A stretch of DNA of 34,582 nucleotides from an uncultured bacterium (GCA_905215445.1 CAJMPZ010000019.1:1-34582); one strand, 5' to 3'; shown: positions 16,103-24,523, numbered from the stretch's first letter. Translations and numbers: made by a program. Notes: generated by a model not told the origin, from the letters alone.

Positions 16103-17014
16103 ATGAACGCTTCATCGCTTTCCTTCCAAGACATCATCCTGCGCCTCCAGCAGTACTGGGGCGAGCAGGGCTGCGTCATTATGCAGCCCTATGACTCCGA
16201 GGTCGGTGCCGGTACCTTCCATACCGCGACCACGCTGCGCTCGCTCGGTCCCGCCGAGTGGCGCACCTGCTATGCGCAGCCCTGCCGCCGTCCCGCCGAC
16301 GGCCGCTACGGCGAGAACCCCAACCGCATGCAGCACTACTATCAGTTCCAGGTGCTCATCAAGCCCTCGCCGGTTAACGCCCAGGAGCTCTACCTGGGTT
16401 CGCTGGCCGCCATTGGCCTGGACCCCAACGACCATGACGTCCGCTTTGTCGAGGACGACTGGGAGAGCCCGACGCTGGGCGCCTGGGGCCTTGGCTGGGA
16501 GGTCTGGCTCAACGGCATGGAGGTCACGCAGTTTACGTACTTCCAGCAGGTGGGCGGTATCGAGGTCGACCCCGTGCCCGTCGAGATCACCTATGGCCTG
16601 GAGCGTATCGCCATGTACGCCCAGGGCGTCAACTCGGTCTACGACCTGGTGTGGAGCTACCTGCCCGACGGAACGCCCATGACCTATGGCGACGTGTTCC
16701 TCGAGAACGAGCGCGAGTTCAGTGCCTATAACTTTGAGGTCGCCAACGTCGAGATGATGCGTCAGAAGTTTGACGACTACGAGGCCGAGTGCCATTCCTG
16801 CCTGGAGCGCAAACTGCCGCTGCCCGCATACGACTGTGTCATGAAGTGCAGCCACGCTTTCAATCTGCTCGATGCCCGCGGCGCGCTGTCCGCGGTCGAG
16901 CGTGCTAACTACATCCTGCGCGTCCGCGCCGTCGCTAAGGCGTGCTGCGAGGCCTACATGGCCGAGGTCGCCGGAGTCAACGAGAATGCCGACCAGGAAG
17001 GCGAGGTGGCGTAA
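16103..17014 (+). CDS. glyQ: Glycyl-tRNA synthetase alpha subunit
   Basis: A 303-residue class II synthetase subunit that activates glycine and, with GlyS, charges tRNA-Gly. The start SFQDIILRLQQYWGEQGCVI and the motif AEWRTCYAQPCRRPADGRYG are typical, as is EVWLNGMEVTQFTYFQQVGG. The two-subunit form is common in Firmicutes and Gram-negatives, while well-studied Actinobacteria such as Mycobacterium use a single-chain enzyme. The 59-base gap after lepB is too short for a T-box leader. GAGGGG is 11 bases upstream and AGAGG immediately upstream of the ATG. Confidence 0.97.
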   Translation: MNASSLSFQDIILRLQQYWGEQGCVIMQPYDSEVGAGTFHTATTLRSLGPAEWRTCYAQPCRRPADGRYGENPNRMQHYYQFQVLIKPSPVNAQELYLGSLAAIGLDPNDHDVRFVEDDWESPTLGAWGLGWEVWLNGMEVTQFTYFQQVGGIEVDPVPVEITYGLERIAMYAQGVNSVYDLVWSYLPDGTPMTYGDVFLENEREFSAYNFEVANVEMMRQKFDDYEAECHSCLERKLPLPAYDCVMKCSHAFNLLDARGALSAVERANYILRVRAVAKACCEAYMAEVAGVNENADQEGEVA

Positions 17015-17017
17015 GCC

Positions 17018-19114
17018 ATGGCAGACGCTAAGGATTTCCTGTTTGAGATCGGTACGGAGGAAATGCCCTCCGCACCGCTGAACAATGCCGTCAAGCAGCT
17101 TGGCACCATGATTGCCAAGGGCCTCGACGAGGCCGGTCTGGCCCATGGCGAGGTCCGCGTGATCTCGAGCCCGCGTCGTCTGGCTGCGCTCGTGGCCAAC
17201 GTCGCCACCGCGACCGATGAGGTTCACGAGGTCAAGCGCGGCCCTGCGGCAAACATTGCCTTTGATGCCGACGGCAACGCTACCAAGGCCGCCCAGGGCT
17301 TCGCCCGCAAGTGCGGTGTGGCTGCCGAGGATCTGGTCCGTCGCGAGGACACCGACGGTCGCGAGTATGTGTTCGCCGAGAAGAACATTCCCTCCGCACC
17401 GGCTACGCCGATTCTGACCGCTCTGTGCGAGAAGACCATCGCCGGCCTGCAGTGGCCCAACTACCGCTCCCAGCGCTGGGGTCACGAGCATGCGACCTTT
17501 GTTCGTCCGGTCCGTTGGATCTGCTGTCTTTTGGGCGAGGATGTTGTGCCCGTGTCGTTTGCCGATGTGACGAGTGGCAACACCACGCGTGGTCATCGCG
17601 TACTTGGCCCTGGTGACCATGTGGTTGCCAGCCCCGCCGTCTACGAGCAGGTGCTCGAGGATGCCGGTGTGCTTTCTGCCGAGCGCCGTCGTGAGGCCAT
17701 CCTTGCCGGTATCGCCGAGGTCGAGGCTGCTCGCCCCGGCTGCCACGTCGATACGCCTAAGAAGGTCTTTGAGGAGGTCATCAACCTCTGCGAGTGGCCG
17801 ACGGTACTCGTCGGTACCTTCGATGAGGAGTTCCTCAAGGTCCCGCACGAGATCATCTGCGAGTCCATGCTCACCAACCAGCGCTACTTCCCGATCTATG
17901 ACGGAGAGGGCAAGCTCACGCGTGAGTTCGTGGTCGTCTCCAACAGCAAGCCCGAGAACGCCGAGCGCGTGATCGACGGCAACGAGCGCGTCGTGCGCGC
18001 CCGTCTGGACGACGCAAAGTTCTTCTACGAGGAGGACCTGAAGATCTCCCTCGACGAGTTCCGTGAGCGTCTGGCCAAGGTTGCCTTCCAGGAGAAGCTC
18101 GGTAGCGTGCTCGCCAAGTCCGAGCGCATCGAGCAGCTCGCGCTCGCTATCGCCCGCGAGGCTCACCTGGGCGCCCATCTGGCTGCCGATGCCGCTCGCG
18201 CCGCGCATCTGTGCAAGGCCGACCTGGTGTCCAACGCCGTCGTCGAGTTCACGAGCCAGCAGGGCGTGATGGGCGGTTACTACGCCACCGCGATGGGGGA
18301 GAACGACGAGGTCGCCCACGCCATTCGCGATCACTATCGTCCCCGCTTTGCCGGCGACGAGCTGCCCGAGGGCACCGCTGGCTGCATCGTGGCCTGCGCC
18401 GACAAGCTCGATACCATCGCCGGTATCTTTGCCATCGGCGAGCCCCCGACCGGCTCCTCCGACCCCTACGCGCTGCGTCGTGCCGCTATCGGCATCATCA
18501 ACATCCTGCGCGACCGTCTGCCGATCGACCCCACGTCGCTCATCGACTTCGCCCTCGAGCTCTACAGTGAGCAGGGCATTGAGTTCGACGCCGCCGAGGT
18601 CGCCCAGCAGGTTCGCGACTTCTTCCACGGCCGCCTGGTGAGCATGGCCCGCGACGAGAAGATTCCGGCCGATACCGTCGCCGCCGTCTCCGCGGTGCAC
18701 ATCATCGCCCCGTCCGTCTTCTTCGCCCGCTGCGCCGCCCTCGACGAGGCCCGCAAGAACGACGCTGAGACCTTCGACAACCTGGCGACCGCCTATGCCC
18801 GCGCCGCGCACATCTCCAAGCCCGAGCTGGGTGCTGAGTACGACCGCGCCCTGATGGGCGAGGTTGAGCTTGCGCTTGCCGACGCCTCCGAGGCCGCTCA
18901 GACCGCCGTCGATGCTGCTCTCGCTGCCGAGGATTACCCGGCAGCATTTGCCGCCCTCGCCGCCCTGCGTGCCCCCATCGACCGTTTCTTCGACGAGGTT
19001 ATGGTCATGGACAAGGACGAGCAGCTCCGCGATAATCGCCTTAAGCTGCTCAACCGCTTCGAGGCCGTTTTCTCCGGCATCGCCAACATTGGTGAGCTTG
19101 CCCGCAAAAAGTAA
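17018..19114 (+). CDS. glyS: Glycyl-tRNA synthetase beta subunit
   Basis: A 698-residue subunit that binds tRNA-Gly. The start FLFEIGTEEMPSAPL is diagnostic, followed by VISSPRRLAALV, KRGPAANIAFD and WGHEHATFVRPVRWI. The middle has the degenerate HD-like region with SDPYALRRAAIGI, and the C-terminal anticodon-binding domain ends in FFDEVMVMDKDEQLRDNRLKL. It follows glyQ by 3 bases, so the two are co-translated. The length is normal for the family. Confidence 0.97.
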   Translation: MADAKDFLFEIGTEEMPSAPLNNAVKQLGTMIAKGLDEAGLAHGEVRVISSPRRLAALVANVATATDEVHEVKRGPAANIAFDADGNATKAAQGFARKCGVAAEDLVRREDTDGREYVFAEKNIPSAPATPILTALCEKTIAGLQWPNYRSQRWGHEHATFVRPVRWICCLLGEDVVPVSFADVTSGNTTRGHRVLGPGDHVVASPAVYEQVLEDAGVLSAERRREAILAGIAEVEAARPGCHVDTPKKVFEEVINLCEWPTVLVGTFDEEFLKVPHEIICESMLTNQRYFPIYDGEGKLTREFVVVSNSKPENAERVIDGNERVVRARLDDAKFFYEEDLKISLDEFRERLAKVAFQEKLGSVLAKSERIEQLALAIAREAHLGAHLAADAARAAHLCKADLVSNAVVEFTSQQGVMGGYYATAMGENDEVAHAIRDHYRPRFAGDELPEGTAGCIVACADKLDTIAGIFAIGEPPTGSSDPYALRRAAIGIINILRDRLPIDPTSLIDFALELYSEQGIEFDAAEVAQQVRDFFHGRLVSMARDEKIPADTVAAVSAVHIIAPSVFFARCAALDEARKNDAETFDNLATAYARAAHISKPELGAEYDRALMGEVELALADASEAAQTAVDAALAAEDYPAAFAALAALRAPIDRFFDEVMVMDKDEQLRDNRLKLLNRFEAVFSGIANIGELARKK

Positions 19115-19121
19115 GCTAGCC

Positions 19122-19135
19122 TGCGCGTAAGCGCA
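19122..19135 (+). other. Small GNRA-loop hairpin between glyS and ppsR
   Basis: TGCGC and GCGCA pair around a GTAA loop, immediately before the AAAAGGAG ribosome site of ppsR. It lacks a T tract and is not a terminator. It may protect the message end or space the ribosome site. Confidence 0.35.
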
Positions 19136-19148
19136 AAAGGAGCCCCGC

Positions 19149-20024
19149 ATGGATTGCCCGGTCACCGCTCGTCCCACCGTTATCGTTATCTCCGACTCGC
19201 TCGGTGATACCGCTTGTGAGGTGGTGCTTGCGGCGTCCGGGCAATTTGATGAAGGGGCTTTTCACGTTTTGCGCCTGCCCAAGGTGACCTCCGTGGAGCA
19301 GGTCAAGTCATTTGTGGAGCCGCGCGTCGATGCCGACCATCGCGATATCGCCGTGTTCCACACCATTGTCGATCCGGCGCTTCGCGCCCGCGTCCTCGAT
19401 TACCTGGGCATGCTGCATATCCGCTCGGTCGATTTGATCGGCCCGACACTCGCCGTGCTGTCGTCGCTCGTCGGTGTGCCGCCCAAGGGCGTTGCGGGCG
19501 TGATTCACAAGACCGATGATCGGTATTTCCACCGCATCGAGGCCATGGAGTATTTCGTTGAGCACGATGACGGGCGCGGCTGCGACGATCTGTCGGGTGC
19601 CGATATCGTGCTGCTGGGCGTGTCGCGCACGTCCAAAACGCCGCTGTCGATGTATTTGGCCTATCAGGGCTACAAGGTGGCCAACGTCCCTCTGGCGAAC
19701 GGCATGGAGCCGCCGAAGTCAATTTACGAGGTCGACCCGATGCGCCTGTTCGGCCTGATTTCGACCGTCGACGTTATTTCTGAGATTCGCGATAGCCGCT
19801 TGGGCGATGATTTCGCCCGTGCCGTTGCCGGCTCCTATGCCGAGCCCGAGAGTGTACGCAGTGAGCTCGAGGAGGCTCGTGCCCTTATGAAGCGCCTGGG
19901 TTGCTTTGTGGTGCGCACCGACGGCAAGGCGATCGAGGAGAGTGCCTCCGAGATCATCGCTCACCTCGAAGAGATTCAGGAAGCCAGGGCCCGCCGTGCC
20001 GCCCGTCGCGCTCAACAAAGCTAG
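19149..20024 (+). CDS. ppsR: PPDK regulatory kinase/phosphorylase (DUF299)
   Basis: A 291-residue bifunctional regulator of the DUF299 family. It inactivates pyruvate, phosphate dikinase by ADP-dependent phosphorylation of a Thr near the catalytic His, and reverses this with phosphate. The P-loop-like G157-VSRTSKT164 is present, followed by PLSMYLAYQGYKVANVPL. The N-terminal half has VISDSLGDTACEV and, later, HKTDDRYFHRIEAMEY. The target gene ppdK is the next gene downstream, which favours the PPDK-type rather than the PEP synthase-type regulator. The C-terminal tail is basic (RARRAARRAQQS). Confidence 0.94.
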   Translation: MDCPVTARPTVIVISDSLGDTACEVVLAASGQFDEGAFHVLRLPKVTSVEQVKSFVEPRVDADHRDIAVFHTIVDPALRARVLDYLGMLHIRSVDLIGPTLAVLSSLVGVPPKGVAGVIHKTDDRYFHRIEAMEYFVEHDDGRGCDDLSGADIVLLGVSRTSKTPLSMYLAYQGYKVANVPLANGMEPPKSIYEVDPMRLFGLISTVDVISEIRDSRLGDDFARAVAGSYAEPESVRSELEEARALMKRLGCFVVRTDGKAIEESASEIIAHLEEIQEARARRAARRAQQS

Positions 20025-20053
20025 CTTATTGGGGTAGCTAAAAATACCTGATA

Positions 20054-20073
20054 TTGGTAAAGCGATTTAGCAA
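20054..20073. promoter_or_regulatory. LacI-family-like palindromic operator upstream of ppdK
   Basis: The 20-base sequence has the dyad TTGnTAAAnCGnTTTAnCAA, with 8 of 10 half-site positions symmetric and a central CG. This is the general shape of LacI/GalR/CcpA-family operators. It is centred about 59 bases upstream of the predicted ppdK start site. No regulator gene is in the window. Confidence 0.5.
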
Positions 20074-20106
20074 ATTAACCGCATCTGACCTGCTTGTTTC
20101 TTATAG

Positions 20107-20115
20107 TGGTATCTT
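20107..20115 (+). promoter_or_regulatory. Candidate extended -10 promoter of ppdK
   Basis: TGGTATCTT is an extended -10 (TG, one base, TATCTT). The -35 region is poor. The expected start is near 20122, giving a leader of about 170 bases. Confidence 0.45.
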
Positions 20116-20130
20116 CATAAGGTAACCACC

Positions 20131-20168
20131 TTTACCTACCGTTTACCGCCAGTTTTAGCACGTTTACC
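20131..20168 (+). repeat. Three phased TTTACC repeats in the ppdK leader
   Basis: TTTACC occurs at 20131, 20142 and 20163, that is, 11 and 21 bases apart, close to one and two helical turns. Each copy is preceded by CC or CG. The first copy also forms a dyad with AGGTAA at 20120-20125. The same hexamer, inverted, is part of the palindrome at 20054-20073. Confidence 0.55.
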
Positions 20169-20202
20169 AAACCGCGCACCCTCTGCTCAAGCCCGCTCAA
20201 AA

Positions 20203-20240
20203 CCCGCCGTATAGTTCCCTCACGGCCCGCATCCGGCGGG
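20203..20240 (+). other. Leader hairpin before ppdK
   Basis: CCCGCCG (20203-20209) can pair with CGGCGGG (20234-20240) across 24 bases. No T tract follows, so it is unlikely to be a terminator. Together with the entries above it accounts for most of the structure in the 266-base gap between ppsR and ppdK. Confidence 0.35.
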
Positions 20241-20290
20241 TCGATTCGTTACCACGGTCGTGCGCGAGAGCGCATGGAAGGGGAAGTATC

Positions 20291-23041
20291 GTGAGCGATT
20301 GCAAGAGGGTTTACCGTTTTGGAACCGACGCCCAGGGCACCTGTGTCACTGAGGGCGACAAGTCCATGAACTTCGTGCTTGGCGGCAAGGGCGCAAACCT
20401 TGCCGAGATGAGCCGCATCGGCCTGCCGGTTCCCGGTGGCTTTACCATTACCTGCCAGACTTGCGTCGAGTACTCCGGTGCCGGCAACGTCTGGCCCGAA
20501 GGCGCACTCGATGAGATCGTTGCCGCCGAGGCCGACCTCGAGGCCCGCTGTGGCAAGAAGCTCGGTGACGACAATGATCCGCTGCTCGTATCGGTTCGCT
20601 CGGGCGCTCCGTTTTCCATGCCCGGCATGATGGACACGGTCCTCAACTTGGGTCTCAACGACGACTCCGTTCAGGGCCTTATCGCCCAGACGCAGAACCC
20701 GCGCTTTGCCTGGGACAGCTACCGCCGCTTTATCCAGATGTTCTCCAACGTCGTTATGGGTGTTGATGCCGACCTGTTTGAGAATGCCCTGACCCAGGCC
20801 CGCCTGGTCGCCGGCGTCCGCGTCGATTCCGAGCTTTCGGCCGAGGACCTGCAGGAGCTCGTCGAGACGTTCAAGGGCATCTTCTCCGACAACGTCGAGG
20901 CCGCCCTGTATCCCGAGCTCGAGGTCGCCGACGGCAAGCCCGTCTTCCCGCACGATCCTGAGCTTCAGCTGCGCCTTGCCATTCAGGCCGTCTTTGGCAG
21001 CTGGATGAACGAGCGCGCCTGCATCTACCGCAAACAGCACGGCATCTCCGACGAGCTCGGTACCGCCGTCAACGTTCAGGCTATGGCCTTTGGCAACAAG
21101 GGTGAGACCTCTGCGACCGGCGTTGCCTTTACGCGTAATCCGGCCGACGGCACCAAGGAGTTCTATGGCGATTTCTTAGTTAACGCCCAGGGCGAGGACG
21201 TCGTCGCCGGTATTCGCAATACCGAGCCCATCGCCGACCTCAAGACCACCCCGGGCCTTGAGTCCGCAGGTGAGGAGCTCGAGCGCGTGTTCCTGACGCT
21301 CGAGGATCATTATCGCGATATGTGCGATATCGAGTTCACCATCGAGCAGGGAAAGCTCTGGATGCTCCAGACCCGCGTGGGCAAGCGCACCGCTACCGCC
21401 GCCCTGCGCATCGCCATCGAAATGGTCGAGGAGGCTCTGATCACCCGCGAGGAGGCCGTGAGCCGCATCGATCCCGCGCAGCTCGACCAGCTCCTGCACC
21501 CGCAGTTTGACGCCTCCAGGAAGTACGAGGCCTTGGCCAGCGGTCTTAACGCCAGCCCCGGGGCCGCCGTGGGCGAGGTTGTGTTCTCGAGCGACGATGC
21601 CGTTGCGCGTTCCGCCGAGGGCCACAAGGTTATTCTGGTTCGCTGGGAGACCAACCCCGACGACCTGAAGGGCATGGTCGCCGCCGAGGGCATCCTGACC
21701 AGCCACGGTGGCAAGACGAGCCATGCCGCCGTTATCGCCCGCGGTATGGGTACGCCCTGCGTCTGCGGCGTCGAACGCTTCCATATCGACGCCGCCGAGA
21801 AGGTCGTGCACATCGAGGGCAGCGACCGCGTATTGCACGAGGGCGACATCATCTCCATCGACGGCACCCAGGGCATCGTCGTCGACGGTCCCGTCGACCT
21901 GGTCTCCGCCGAGCTTACCGGCGACCTGGACACTATCCTGTCCTGGGCCGACGAGATTCGCCTGGACGAGACCGACGGTCATGCCAACCATGTGCGCGTC
22001 AACGCCGACAATCCCGAGGATGCCGAGCTTGCCCTCGAGTTTGGCGCCGAGGCTATTGGCCTGTGCCGCACCGAGCACATGTTCCTGGGCGATCGCAAGA
22101 ACATCATCCAGAGCTTTATCCTGTCTGACGATGAGGCCGTGAAGCAGCAGGCCCTGTCCGACCTGCTTAAGGTCCAGACCGAGGACTTCCTGGCGATGTT
22201 CAAGACCATGTCTGGTCGCGATGTGGTCGTCCGCCTGCTCGATCCGCCGCTTCATGAGTTCCTGGATAATCCTCGCGAGCTCGAGGTCGCCATCACCAAG
22301 AAGGAGGCCGCTGGCGCCAGCGAGGAAGAGCTTGCCGTCCTGCGCACCCGCCTGCGTCGTATCGACGGCATGGTCGAGTCGAACCCCATGCTCGGCCTAC
22401 GCGGCGTGCGCCTGTCCGTCGTCTTTAGCGATCTGCCACTCATGCAGGTCCGCGCCGTCGCCACGGCTGCCGCCCGCCTTATCAAGGAGGGCGTCGACCC
22501 GCGCCCCGAGATTATGGTCCCGCTCGTTTCCATCACGGCCGAGCATGTCCAGACCCGCGAGGTCATCGAGCGCGTGATCGCCGAGGTTTCCGCCGAAGAG
22601 GGCGTCGAGCTCAACATTCCCGTGGGCACGATGCTCGAGCTGCCGCGCGCCTGCATGGTCGCCGACGAGATCGCCCAGCACGCCGACTTCTTCTGCTTTG
22701 GCACCAACGACCTTACGCAGGCGACCTTCGGCTTCTCCCGCGACGATGCCGAGGCCAAGTTCATCCCGCTGTACATGCACAAGAAGATCTTGAAGGACAA
22801 CCCCTTCGAGACCATCGACGCGGCGGTGCTCGAGCTGGTGCGCATGGCCGTCGAGAAGGGTCGCGCCACCAACCCCGACATGCACTTTGGCGTGTGCGGC
22901 GAGCACGGCGGCGACCCCAAGTCCATCAAGGGCCTGTTCAACGTGGCCGATGTGGACTATGTGTCCTGCTCACCCTATCGCGTGCCCCTCGCGCGCCTGG
23001 CTGCCGCTCAGGCCAAGCTCGAGGCCAAGCGTTCCGCCTAA
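20291..23041 (+). CDS. ppdK: Pyruvate, phosphate dikinase
   Basis: A 916-residue enzyme that interconverts pyruvate, ATP and phosphate with PEP, AMP and pyrophosphate. The N-terminal ATP-binding domain has GGKGANLAEMSRIGLPVPGGF. The swivelling domain has the phospho-His H478 in GGKTSHAAVIARG, with T476 as the expected target of PpsR. The C-terminal TIM barrel has GLCRTEHMF, NPMLGLRG and FGTNDLTQATFGFSRDD, and the catalytic C869 in GVCGEHGGDP. The motif before the His reads SHGGKTSH rather than the usual ARGGMTSH. The start is GTG 20291 with AAGGGGAAG upstream. It is somewhat longer than the roughly 880-residue norm. Confidence 0.96.
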   Translation: MSDCKRVYRFGTDAQGTCVTEGDKSMNFVLGGKGANLAEMSRIGLPVPGGFTITCQTCVEYSGAGNVWPEGALDEIVAAEADLEARCGKKLGDDNDPLLVSVRSGAPFSMPGMMDTVLNLGLNDDSVQGLIAQTQNPRFAWDSYRRFIQMFSNVVMGVDADLFENALTQARLVAGVRVDSELSAEDLQELVETFKGIFSDNVEAALYPELEVADGKPVFPHDPELQLRLAIQAVFGSWMNERACIYRKQHGISDELGTAVNVQAMAFGNKGETSATGVAFTRNPADGTKEFYGDFLVNAQGEDVVAGIRNTEPIADLKTTPGLESAGEELERVFLTLEDHYRDMCDIEFTIEQGKLWMLQTRVGKRTATAALRIAIEMVEEALITREEAVSRIDPAQLDQLLHPQFDASRKYEALASGLNASPGAAVGEVVFSSDDAVARSAEGHKVILVRWETNPDDLKGMVAAEGILTSHGGKTSHAAVIARGMGTPCVCGVERFHIDAAEKVVHIEGSDRVLHEGDIISIDGTQGIVVDGPVDLVSAELTGDLDTILSWADEIRLDETDGHANHVRVNADNPEDAELALEFGAEAIGLCRTEHMFLGDRKNIIQSFILSDDEAVKQQALSDLLKVQTEDFLAMFKTMSGRDVVVRLLDPPLHEFLDNPRELEVAITKKEAAGASEEELAVLRTRLRRIDGMVESNPMLGLRGVRLSVVFSDLPLMQVRAVATAAARLIKEGVDPRPEIMVPLVSITAEHVQTREVIERVIAEVSAEEGVELNIPVGTMLELPRACMVADEIAQHADFFCFGTNDLTQATFGFSRDDAEAKFIPLYMHKKILKDNPFETIDAAVLELVRMAVEKGRATNPDMHFGVCGEHGGDPKSIKGLFNVADVDYVSCSPYRVPLARLAAAQAKLEAKRSA

Positions 23042-23079
23042 CGTTTTGGGTGTAGACGCCTAGTGTAGCCCCCTTCATG

Positions 23080-23107
23080 CCGCCCGTCTCATTCGTGAGG
23101 CGGGCGG
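23080..23107 (+). terminator. Probable terminator after ppdK
   Basis: CCGCCCGTCTC (23080-23090) pairs with GAGGCGGGCGG (23097-23107) around ATTCGT, giving 11 pairs with one wobble. Only TTAT follows directly, so the T tract is weak. Confidence 0.6.
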
Positions 23108-23153
23108 TTATCATGTGCGGGTTTTGTCTTTTTGTCTGCGTAAAAAATTGTTC

Positions 23154-23181
23154 TTGCAGCAGAAACCCGCGCGTGTATACT
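23154..23181 (+). promoter_or_regulatory. Candidate rplS promoter
   Basis: TTGCAG at 23154-23159 and TATACT at 23176-23181 are separated by 16 bases, with TG directly before the -10. The predicted start is near 23188. Confidence 0.5.
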
Positions 23182-23202
23182 CGAATACGTTTGTTCAACT
23201 AC

Positions 23203-23226
23203 GTGCCGGCCAAGATGGTACGGCAC
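23203..23226 (+). other. Hairpin in the rplS leader
   Basis: GTGCCG (23203-23208) pairs with CGGCAC (23221-23226), with a possible inner CC/GG pair. It lies 24 bases before the rplS ATG. Autoregulatory L19 leader RNAs are known in other phyla; whether this is one is an inference. Confidence 0.4.
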
Positions 23227-23250
23227 CTCTAGAAGAGTAAGGAATTGCAC

Positions 23251-23592
23251 ATGGATTACATCCGCGCAATCGAGCGTCAGCAGATCCGCGAGGACATTCC
23301 TCAGGTTCGCGTCGCCGACAACGTCAAGGTTCACTACCGCATTAAGGAAGGCGACCGCGAGCGCATCCAGGTCTTCCAGGGCGACGTCATCCGTATGGCC
23401 GGCGCCGGTGCCCGCGAGACCTTCACCGTCCGCAAGATGTCCTTCGGTGTCGGTGTTGAGCGTACCTTCCCGCTTCACAGCCCCAAGATCGCCAAGCTCG
23501 AGGTCGTTCGTCATGGTCGCGTCCGTCGCGCCAAGCTGTACTACCTCCGCGACAAGGTGGGCAAGGCTGCTCGCATCCCCGAGAAGCGCTAA
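23251..23592 (+). CDS. rplS: 50S ribosomal protein L19
   Basis: A 113-residue protein starting MDYIRAIERQQIREDIPQVR, then VHYRIKEGDRERIQVFQGDVI, VRKMSFGVGVERTFPLHSP and RRAKLYYLRDKVGKAARI, a clear L19. ATG 23251 has AAGGA seven bases upstream; a TTG two codons earlier is unlikely. It has its own promoter and terminator here instead of following trmD. Confidence 0.97.
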   Translation: MDYIRAIERQQIREDIPQVRVADNVKVHYRIKEGDRERIQVFQGDVIRMAGAGARETFTVRKMSFGVGVERTFPLHSPKIAKLEVVRHGRVRRAKLYYLRDKVGKAARIPEKR

Positions 23593-23626
23593 GAAGATCG
23601 CAGCGTCTGTCCACTCGTTTGGACAC

Positions 23627-23656
23627 AAGGGTCACCTTCGGGTGGCCCTTCTTTTT
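23627..23656 (+). terminator. Intrinsic terminator after rplS
   Basis: AAGGGTCACC (23627-23636) pairs with GGTGGCCCTT (23641-23650) around a TTCG tetraloop, with one wobble, and CTTTTT follows. A smaller hairpin (TGTCC/GGACA) lies just upstream. Confidence 0.88.
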
Positions 23657-23685
23657 ATCTGATTTGCATGCAAGGAGGGCCTGGT

Positions 23686-24474
23686 ATGGCCAACATGACG
23701 AGCTCGGTTTCGGCATCGCAGGTTGCCGGAGAGCTGGCGAGCGCTACGTTTGAGGAGATTCCCGCCCTCGTGGAGCATTATCGCGAGGACCCGCGCCAGC
23801 AGGTGATCAAGGCTTGCGAACGCGCCCTCAAACGCCATGCCAAAGAGCTTGCCGAGCGCGAGCGCGTCAATGACATGTACGAGCTTATGCATGAGCTTGG
23901 CGGCAATGGGGTGGTCGTTGGTGTCGACGAGGTGGGTCGCGGATCGGTGGCCGGCCCTTTGACGGTATGCGCCGTCTGTCTTCCTATGGAGCCGCGCGTC
24001 TGGGGCATCAACGATTCCAAAAAGCTCACGCCGGCGCGCCGCGAGCTGCTCTCGGTGAAGATTGCCGAGGTGGCGACGGCGATCGGTTTTTGCCATATTG
24101 CGCCGAAGGATATCGACGAGATGGGTATGGCCCGTGCTATCCGTACCGCCGTTGCGGGCGCCGTGGCCGATACGGGACTTGAACCCGACTGCGTCCTCAT
24201 GGATGGCAACCCCTTGGGCGCCGTTCCTAACGAGCGCGATGTGGTGAAGGGCGATGCCAAAATCGCCTGCATCGCCGCGGCGTCTATCATGGCGAAGGTC
24301 ACGCGTGACGAGATGATGGTCGAGTACGACGCCGAGTATCCCGAGTACCATCTGGCCGAGTCGAAGGGCTATGCGAGCCCCGAGCATATCGAGGCCATTC
24401 GCAAGCATGGACTTTGTCCGCTGCACCGCGTGAGCTTTTGCGGAAACTTTCTGCAGACTGAGCGCCTTTTCTAG
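23686..24474 (+). CDS. rnhB: Ribonuclease HII
   Basis: A 262-residue enzyme that cleaves RNA in RNA-DNA hybrids and removes single ribonucleotides from DNA. The active-site residues D81 and E82 (VVGVDEVGRGSVAGP) and D173 (VLMDGNPLG) are visible, as are NDSKKL and IAAASIMAKVTRDEMM. About 70 residues precede the core, as in the longer Gram-positive enzymes. ATG 23686 has AGGAGGG six bases upstream; the upstream ATG at 23668 lies before that ribosome site and is rejected. Confidence 0.95.
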   Translation: MANMTSSVSASQVAGELASATFEEIPALVEHYREDPRQQVIKACERALKRHAKELAERERVNDMYELMHELGGNGVVVGVDEVGRGSVAGPLTVCAVCLPMEPRVWGINDSKKLTPARRELLSVKIAEVATAIGFCHIAPKDIDEMGMARAIRTAVAGAVADTGLEPDCVLMDGNPLGAVPNERDVVKGDAKIACIAAASIMAKVTRDEMMVEYDAEYPEYHLAESKGYASPEHIEAIRKHGLCPLHRVSFCGNFLQTERLF

Positions 24475-24523
24475 GTCAATTGTGAAGACAGGGACCTCTG
24501 GAGTTTTATAAACCTGCTGGTAG

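Noticed and set aside
16112..19177. A 1021-codon open frame on the minus strand opposite glyQ and glyS
   Set aside because: It mirrors two certain genes, is a product of G+C-rich codon bias, and its translation shows no recognisable family.
20025..20290. A small protein or RNA gene in the ppsR-ppdK gap
   Set aside because: No open frame with a ribosome site was seen, and the structure is better explained as promoter, operator and leader.
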